Positions 56,410-64,000 of a stretch of DNA of 64,000 bases are shown here, piece by piece. Source of the stretch: Lepiota brunneoincarnata (Eukaryota; Basidiomycota; Agaricomycetes; Agaricales; Agaricaceae); contig JAEBUN010000001.1 in NCBI GenBank assembly GCA_023014365.1, positions 3,906,001 through 3,970,000 on the forward strand. Direction: 5' to 3'. A program made the translations under genes and the position numbers. A model generated the notes under the pieces. That model did no database searches and had not been told where the DNA came from. It was given only the letters and a program-made list of their open reading frames with translations. Position 1 is the first letter of the stretch; every line of letters begins with the position of its first letter.

Positions 56410-58986
56410 GCGAAGCTGCTGCGCTTGACTGCCAACACCAGTATTTGACCGGCCCTAAAGAGTTCCCATGGCAGAGATTAACTTTAACTTTAATATTACT
56501 GGCAACATGAACAGAACGACAATTCTCGCCTCTAAGCCATGCAAAACAAATCAGAAACAAAGAAAAATATATAATAAATGTGTTAAATTCTCAAACTCCG
56601 GAGCGAGATGCGCTGGTACAGCGCTCAGAAAGTGTGAAAAGAAAATGCAACAAAAGCGGAAGTCCATCATCTTATATTCCACCGCCAGGAGAGGTCCTAG
56701 GGGAGTAAAAATAGGTGAGAACAATCAGAGAGTGAAGGAAAACATACCGGGGCTGGAACTCAGACCTCCCCACTGCGCACATGGGGAGAGCTAAGCCCCA
56801 GCACTGCTGCCAGCGCTGAGCGGAGAAAGGGAAGGAACGCGAGCCCTGATTGAAAGTGGAGGGACGCGAGTCTTGAGTGAACGCGGAGGGATATGAGTCT
56901 TGAGTGAAAGCGGAGTGACACGAATCTTATGATGGTGCGGTCGGAGAGGAACGACGGCTTGTGCTATGAGGAGAGATGAGGGTAAAGAAACAAGAGAAGA
57001 GGAACTTACGAGAGTAAGCGTTCAGCAGACCAAATCTATTGGTCTTTGGCAAACAGGCGCAAACTTTGGCCCTATAATAGACGTTCGTTAATCGAAACGC
57101 ATTCTCGATACTCTTCCCTTGCGCCACTACCGCGTCCTGTGTCATGATGAAAGGGCTGAAACTATGGAGCCGGCCCATGGTGGACGCCTAATCTCATGTG
57201 CGACAAGGTGTGGCCCGTTCCCTCCTGGCATATTATGGGGGAAGTTGCTGACTCCTTCAAGTCCACGCACGCCCTATCTTCGTTCGAGAGGTTTCCCTGC
57301 TATACCTTTGCCCAGATGGGTAGGATGCACACGTTCCCACCTCTCTATAGGCCAAAGTGCACTGTAGATTGTCTCCTCTTCGGCGGAGAGTCCGTGGTAA
57401 CAACAGCCCATGATTTGGTTTGCCTGTGCTGTCTACTGGCGTTGATGCCCACCTGGCCTCCGACTATTTCATGTTCCACTGCCGCCGTGCCCCTGCTCCC
57501 GCTCCTGGTTCCTTTTAGGTTAAAAGGTAAGTGTCACCTTGGTGTCTTTTCTGCACAGGAGCGATGCTCCTCCACCTTGAACGTGCCCGCTCATGAGTTT
57601 CCATTCGCGTTTGTGTTCCCGCCGTGCAGCTATTGCTGTTCCTCACTATTCCCTGCATTCGGCCTGTCAACCAGTAAGCACGTCTCTCTAGCCTTTACGT
57701 CCCGGACTAATAGCCGTTCCAGCTGAGGCCCGTTACTTCATATTCCTGCGCTGCTTGCCACTTCAGTTTCTGTTTTTGCCTATCCGTGTTTTTTCTACAC
57801 GCCATGTATACTGTTTTCACTTGCCCGCCCTGTCTGTGATCTACCCAGGTGGGCGCCCCTGGATAAATCACAGATGGGACCTTTGTGGTTTACAATATTT
57901 GTATTAATTTTGGTTCTTGAACATATTGTTTGTACGATAGGACGGGGCAGGGTTACCTGGTGAAATTTACGACTTATAAGCGCTTATTTCATCCGCATGA
58001 ATCAGTTCCGCGGCCCGTCGTCCTGAACAAATCACCACCTCACTATACAATAGTCCCCCCATCATATGCCTCCTGATATCTTATTGATTGTCTGCTGATC
58101 ACCTACCAGCAGTCCCGCGTCTTGTTTAAGTCAACCTACACTCCTCACAACGGGCATTGTTGGCTTTGAAGAATGTGGGTTGGAGGGATGGGGAATGACT
58201 CGAGGATAATTGGCACTGAATGGTCCCGGTCGCGTCTCGAGGACGATGAGAGTTTGCGCACATTCCGGCATGACTATAGCCATAGCAAGCACTGCGGTGG
58301 GAAACTAGAGCAGCATGCACGTAGACATAATCTGTGCGGGGTCCCTTGGCCAATGTACGCCTATTCTCTACTTCAGGTCTCCGTAGCATTGAGGTTGTTC
58401 AGGGGAGAGACGTAGGGGATGCCGATCGAAGAAGGGTAGGCTGATCTCTCCAAATTGTAATTATCAAACGCGCAGGCCTGTTAAGAAAGCGGGGATCCGT
58501 ACCTTGTTAGAGGTCATGCCTTCCTGGACCCTCTTCAGCAATATGCTGCAGGCAAATGTGAGATCGTGAGGCAATGTCATCAGAGACAGTGTTGTACCTG
58601 CGTCTCCTCATCAAGAAGTTTGTGTCCAACGACGTTCGCGGTCTTTGGCCCTGCATCCGGGGCATCCTTATATCGTAGAATAGCAAGCGTGAGATTGGAG
58701 TTGACTATTGTTCAACGAGAGCCATTAAACGATCAGGAAAACAAAGTACAGTTGTGGCTCACAGTTTGGATTGTTGATGCCACCGGTGATCAGGTCAGCA
58801 CTAAGGGAGAAGCTGAGCTGAAGGGGGGAATAAAGGACTCTGGTGGCTCTTACCGTCGTTCCTAACCATCTGGACTAATGACAGCGTTGGGGGTTGTAAA
58901 GTCGAAGCAGCGTTTAGCAGGGAGAGCGAGGGGAAGAAGTCCCAGGGAGAAACTTTGAAAAAGCGGTTGATCTCCGAGCGGGATGC
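56410..58986. other. Region without a supported gene
   Basis: CpG-rich. A 176-codon plus frame at 57196-57726 is Cys/Leu/Ser-rich with no motif. Minus frames at 58126-58389 and plus frames at 58173 and 58566 are equally unsupported. Confidence 0.35.
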
Positions 58987-60189
58987 TTACTGGTACCTGC
59001 GCAATTTATGCCCCATCCTAAACGACGACCTTGTGAAATCCTGCCGTTGCTGTTGGCCCATCATCTCTGCCGCGTCTCGAGTGTAGGTATACAGGCCCGG
59101 GGATGCACTATAAGGCAGTTCAGGGAGCAGTGCAGTTGGTTGGATTCTTGCGGATGGACTAGAAATGAGGGCGTAAGTTGTGGACGGGGTGATGGCCGCA
59201 GCCAAGGACTGCATTTGTTGTGAGATTGTGAGAGATAGATGGTATACTGATACACACAATAGGCGGGGGAGGGTATCTAGAAGAGTTGAAGAGAGTGAGG
59301 TTGAATGATAGGAAGGCTGACTGGAGGTAACTGCCGCAATCTGTCCTTGTGAATCGGACTGGACCATGGTTTGTCTGCGAGGGAAGGTATTGAGCGATGA
59401 AGCACTAGGGCTTGAAGGCCTTCGTAATTGGATAATTACTCAGTTGTGGCGAAGTGGCAGAGGTCTTGTGAACTGCACAACACCGGTGTTAACGGCTGAC
59501 ATGGATATACTTCTAGATTTGGCGGTTCCAAGATGGTACTGGAATGAGGAAATTGCGCTCTGCGATAGGTCGAATGCGGACTACGTATATCCAGAAGAGA
59601 GCAATATACTCTCTCACGCCGGCAACATCTGCACTTGGCTTGCACAATGCTCTGTTCCTGTACTGTTGCAGTTGTTCAACGGTGCAAAAAATCTTCAAGA
59701 TTTCCTTCCGTCCGAGCAGGCGCTCGTGATTCCAAAGAACAACATCATTAATGCGACTATTCCAAACGCCAGCGCATGTGCTTCCCATCGCGAGCCCGAT
59801 CTTATCTATTGAGGTTGACCCTCTCAGTTGTTTAATTTTTCTTTCTTGCTCCTCAAATGTACGGACATATGTTTGATGTATTCGTCGGCCAAATGCTGAA
59901 AACGTCAATTATAAGAAGTACGTCACTGCAACCAGATCGGTACCCAAACCCAGTGATTCAACGAAAGTATTTCCTCAGCCCACTCCACCAAGACGTCTAC
60001 CACCCTTCTCAATCTCCCGGTCCTCGCCCTTCCATCTCGGAGGGACCCACAGAGGCTACAGAACATCCTGGCGTCGAGTAACTCATGCGGCTGGCGATAT
60101 CTCTCATGCTTTTCTCTGACAGCGACTTTGATCTCCCTTCTTCCCCACCCCTGCTTCCTTCTCCACTCAAACCATGCCGTTCTAAACAC
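58987..60189 (-). CDS. Hypothetical minus-strand gene, fragmentary
   Basis: Three consecutive frames: 60189-59923 (WFEWRRKQGWGRREIKV, a Trp/Arg-rich helix), 59908-59513 (FGRRIHQTYVRTFEEQERKI, CAGVWNSRINDVVLWN) and 59367-58987 (Ser/Thr/Leu-rich). A TTTTCAG before the second suggests an intron of about 30 bp between the first two, but the phase was not resolved. No family recognised; could also be an old duplicated gene in decay. Confidence 0.3.
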
Positions 60190-60539
60190 TCACAACGACT
60201 CTATCTCCTCTATTGTCATACATGATCTCCCTTTCGTTAGCGACGACGGACCTGACCCTCCGGCCACCCACGTCCCTCCCTTCAAACCCTTCCGACCCTT
60301 ATCCCGTTCCACATAAAAATGGGTATTGTTTGTGCTTGTGGCCTGCGCTGCAGGGACTGAATACCCAAGGTAGTGCTTTCCCGTCCTTTCAATTCTAACG
60401 CATAACAAGATAAAATTCCCCTATGTAATGACAGTTCCGCCCAAACAACAAATGTGCCCATTGAATGTAGAGAAGCAAACAGAGGACATTGCTGGCCTGT
60501 TGAAGGCCAGGGGCATGGGCAATTGGAGAGAATATCATA

Positions 60540-62931
60540 TTATGTAGACTCTGCACCTTTCACATTTGGAGGAATAGGGACAACCTCTCCTTCATAGCCA
60601 TCATTGTTGCGGTGTTGAGATTTAGTGAGGCACTGTTTCTTCTTGGTTTTGGAGTCTGAGAGAATACGTCAGATAAAAAGGATGGAGAGGAGAGGACGTC
60701 TGAAAAACACTAGGGGATGTGATTGCTGGCTCGGAAATATGCACACGCTTAGATAGTTTGGGCCTAGGGTGAGCTAGGGGAGAGTGGTGGAGAGTGAGAT
60801 TAACATAGAAAGAATGGCATGGTAGGTGCAAAACCTACGTGTGGGAATTTGTGTTGATGTGGATCCTTCAGGCCCACTGTCCTCACTTGTGTCTGCATCA
60901 AGAGGATCTGTGGGTACCCCTTGCGCCACGGGCCCAGGTGGGGGGTCCTTGGGACCAATGTCCATGCCCCGCGTGGCCACGGGAGATGGCGGAGACAGTT
61001 GCAAGTAATTGTCTTGCCTGGGTAGTGCTGCGCTGTGGGAAGAAGAGGGAGAGGATGGCCGCGACTGAGGGTTTTTTTGTGTGAATGGAGGATCCTGGTA
61101 GTTGATGAAGGGAGAGTTTGCATGTGGAGTGAGTTGGGAAGGAACCATAGGGCTGGGTTCAGGTGCTATATCAGCTTGAAATACAGCACAACGGACAAAA
61201 CGAATCGTGTGGAGGGTTTGGCTGTCTGGTTGGTACACTTGGAGGTGAGGGTTCATGGGTGCACTTGGTGCGTCGGCTTTGGCATTCTCCATGAGTTGAA
61301 GACGACAAATATTCTCCTTCAGCGCCTAAGGGTTAAATGTCAACGCAGTATACGGGAGGAGTAGTTGGGAGGTGCCTACTGCGGCAAGATTTGTGATGGC
61401 TTGGGAGACCGAAGGATGAATTTCCTTGCTCCCTGGCACAGTGGATGAGGCATTGGAACCTTCAACCTTCTTCAGCAGACCTGTGGCCTCCTTTGTCAAA
61501 TCCAAGGCCCGGATAGCAGACTGATACACGGATTTGAGTGCCCGGGTGTCAACCTGCGGAGCCGAAACTTTGCCATTATCCTGGGTAATAATGATTCCGT
61601 CGGGGTAATTGAAACCGCGGTATTTCTTCACTCCACTGTGTTGGGTCTCGACGGTTTGAACAGCACATGCAGGCCGAAGTTCATCTGCAACTGCAAGTCG
61701 GATGAATCGGGCAGCCTCACACTGCATCAGCATACCCTCCCGATAAGATGCAACAACCTCCACCTCAATCCGGGCCATGTAAATAAAATCCAATCGGCTG
61801 CGCCTGGCTCCCTCCCATCGCTATACGGTTGAAAGTCAAGAGCCCAATTTCCAGTTGTGGTAACTGTAGACTTCCCCCGTCGCAGGTCTTTCGCGGCCCG
61901 GTCCAACAGCTTGGTGTCCCCAAAAGCATTGGGAAAATCAGCTAGAGCTGCCTTGGAAGTAATATCACGAATGGTAGGACGAGCCATTAGAGGTGGGTTT
62001 TCAAGGAGGTAATTCTCCATTGCTATGAAAGCATCAAGATGCTTCCACACGAAGAAGACAAGCTGGGAACTATCTGTCAGATATGGAGAGGATGGCAGTT
62101 TTATATAGCCCAACCGTGTTAAGAGCCTCTTTGGGACTTTGCCATCTCGCTGGGCATTTGCATGAATAGTCCTAAAGACGGAAGCACTAACATCCTTCGC
62201 CATCGTCGGGACCGGCTTGTGTGCGAAGTAGATAGACGACCAATCAAACCAAGACCAGTACTAAATTTAAATGATTGATTAGTGAACTATTAAACTGAAT
62301 AAACCCATCCAACTCGAACACATTCAGGTTGGATGGAATTTAAATAAATTATAAGTAGATGGCTTACCTCACTGAGGGCCGTTGAGATTTCCTTGATAGC
62401 TCGCACCATCAGGGATATTACGGACTTTGTTATTATAGGGAATGGTGACACATTTTGTTAGACATGAGCAAGCATACTGAAGCAGAAAAAGCACTCAAGT
62501 CGAACGCATTCGACTTGGATAGCTTTTAGAAGGGAATAAGAAACTTAATTACTCACATGGCATTTGTCACATACAAATACTCGTCATCTTCGTCCACATC
62601 AGGATAGGTCATTGTTACAGTGATACCTCTGTGGCCAATGGTCCACAGCATGTCAGCAAGGAACATTACTGCGATCTGGTAGTGTGTCTGGCTCATTGTC
62701 GTATCTTCATTTCCAGACCCTGTGGGTATGTCCTCCGATTGAGGATCCAGGGATGCTATGGGGACCCAAGCCAGCCAAGCATCCTCGCCAGTTGACGAAC
62801 GTCCTTATCCATTGCATATAATTGGTTGGGTCAAAGCCCAGTTTTGCATACTTGGCATGAAACCACTGGCTGTGTTGCTTCAGATCAAGTTGGAACTCTA
62901 GTGTGTGGTGTAGCTCGATGTTTGGCAACAA
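60540..62931 (-). CDS. Hypothetical multi-exon protein (unknown family)
   Basis: Minus-strand exons with good splice borders. 62931 onward carries NIELHHTLEFQLDLKQ and KYAKLGFDPTNYMQWI. About 62720-62570 carries TIGHRGITVTMTYPDVDED. About 62420-62370 carries VRAIKEISTALSE, followed by GTAAGC. After AAATTTAG at 62261 comes YWSWFDWSSIYFAHKPV, leading to TMAKDVSASVF. A short intron or frameshift near 61825 leads to MARIEVEVVASY. An intron 61329-61387 joins TNLAA to ALKENICRLQL, and the final exons end in a basic SKTKKKQCLTK stretch and TAA 60542-60540. The N-terminus may extend beyond 62931. I do not recognise the domain; the pattern resembles multicopy Agaricomycete genes of unknown function. 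A Pro/Ser-rich low-complexity part lies at 61160-60850. Confidence 0.5.
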
Positions 62932-64000
62932 TGCTGCTAGCCCTAACCCATTACCAACACAGATTTGGAGGTCAAGGTAGACGCAGAATATGAAATAAGT
63001 GTATGCCAGTGTGTGTGCAGAGTGACTCTGCTTTTGTTAAGGTAGACCGAAAATGGAAGTGACTGGAGTTGCTGTGTCTTGCCAACACTGTGCCTCACCA
63101 ACAATTTCCTCCTTGCATAGCTATGAAAACTTCACATTTCATCCCTTGTGTTGGCAAGGCACAGCAACTTAGGAGGCTTATCACCAAAAGTAGTCAACAA
63201 CTATGTTCACCGGCATGCATTTCATATTCACATGCTGGTGTTTTCCCCTTTCTACTAAAACTATACAGGACCTACTTTTCACACCTTATATGGACCCTTT
63301 TACACATAGGCACATCTCAGCAGTTCACGCAGATAGCGTGATGCTGAGTTGTTTCTACCAATACCTTGTTTCACCTTCTCCATCTCACAAGTGGCTTAGA
63401 TTTATTTTTCTCTTATTTTTTTTATTGCTTTCAGGCATAGGAAAAGATTACAATATAGTACAAATGTCTGTATATAAGGAGTAGGCCCAGGAGACTTGTT
63501 CTCCAGCCAATTACAAAACCATTCTTGCAATGACAAAATTGGCCCTCCATTCCAGCAAAGACATGGAGTGAATCAATAGAGAGAACATTGAGGAATACCT
63601 CCTTTGATGGAAACTTCCAGTGCCAGAGGTGTTCACTTTCTATGAAAACTTGGAATTGGGGAGCAGCCATAGGCATGGCAATCCACTGATTTAATGAGTA
63701 TTTATTGATAAGTGGGATGTTGAGGAATTTGACATAGGCTTTGATGGCCCATCAGAGGGGAAAATGCAAAAAGCAAATTTGAAGTGGCTTTCACTGCTTC
63801 AATTGCTACAATACTTTGGGGCACCTTTGGAGTACATATTGCAAAGACCTTGCAAAAATATCCAACAGAATTAATATGGAGAATGTGGAGCAACACTAAT
63901 TACACTGTAATTTGAAAGATAATTGATCCCAAGGCCCTGCATTAATTTTGAATCTTTGCTACTTTGGCCCACATTACTCCCTCCATGGGTGCACATGCTC
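62932..64000. other. AT-rich end of window, no supported gene
   Basis: Minus frames at 63431-63676 and 63702-63896 and a plus reading WDVEEFDIGFDGPSEGKMQ (about 63708-63765) are open but unassigned; likely remnants. Runs of T occur near 63411-63423. Confidence 0.3.

Noticed and set aside
56755..56815. tRNA-like stretch (GGGGCTTAGCTC ... CCAGCCCC on the minus strand)
   Set aside because: Too short, with no anticodon arm; does not fold as a tRNA.
57196..57726. 176-codon plus frame
   Set aside because: Cys/Leu-rich low-information sequence, no motif, no splice context.
1..64000. CRISPR arrays, rRNA genes and bacterial operons
   Set aside because: None seen; all evidence points to a eukaryotic repeat-rich locus.

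Overview
This is a 64 kb piece of a filamentous basidiomycete genome, most likely an Agaricomycete. The support is KDZ (Kyakuja-Dileera-Zisupton) transposase with its cysteine cluster, a TET/JBP-type dioxygenase relic, chromodomain Ty3/Gypsy elements, a fungal CorA-like gene, and many short GT-AG introns. About three quarters of the window is nested transposable elements. I cannot name the species.

Layout. 1-3317: a minus-strand LTR fragment and a decayed KDZ transposase. 3318-5743: 5' LTR and gag of Ty3/Gypsy 'family I'. 5744-18324: a young, nearly intact 12.6 kb Ty3/Gypsy-type element ('family III') with gag, protease, a small linking frame and pol on the plus strand, plus two multi-intron genes on the minus strand between pol and the 3' LTR. 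18325-22963: the 3' half of a 'family II' chromovirus, split by a solo family III LTR. 22964-30007: a CpG-poor repeat graveyard. 30008-39326: a complete but decayed family I element with an exact target duplication, itself carrying two nested solo LTRs. 39332-48900: more graveyard, with a TET/JBP relic, further family I solo LTRs and minisatellites. 48950-64000: CpG-rich, host-like sequence with a zinc-cluster hypothetical gene, a truncated CorA-like gene, a long S/T/P-rich gene and a multi-exon hypothetical gene.

What stands out. (1) Family III carries 25 exact copies of the palindrome TAAGCTTA in 12.6 kb, where about 0.2 is expected; a related solo LTR has four more, and I find one in the remaining ~50 kb. 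In sense genes the copies lie inside codons. In the antisense genes none lies in an exon: they sit at splice donors, a splice acceptor, a stop codon or in flanking sequence. (2) The first antisense gene can be spliced by eye into a continuous 372-codon frame; the second encodes a Zn2Cys6-like cluster. Together these suggest an element-encoded DNA-binding or anti-silencing system comparable in logic to the VANC system of Arabidopsis VANDAL transposons; this is a hypothesis. (3) Family I LTRs encode a conserved acidic protein domain in U3, and the last internal frame of the element reads in frame into it.

Decay history. Families I and II and the graveyard have lost most CpG by C-to-T and G-to-A change, turning Arg CGA codons into TGA stops. 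Family III and a solo LTR at 33399-34063 have not, so they arrived later or escaped.
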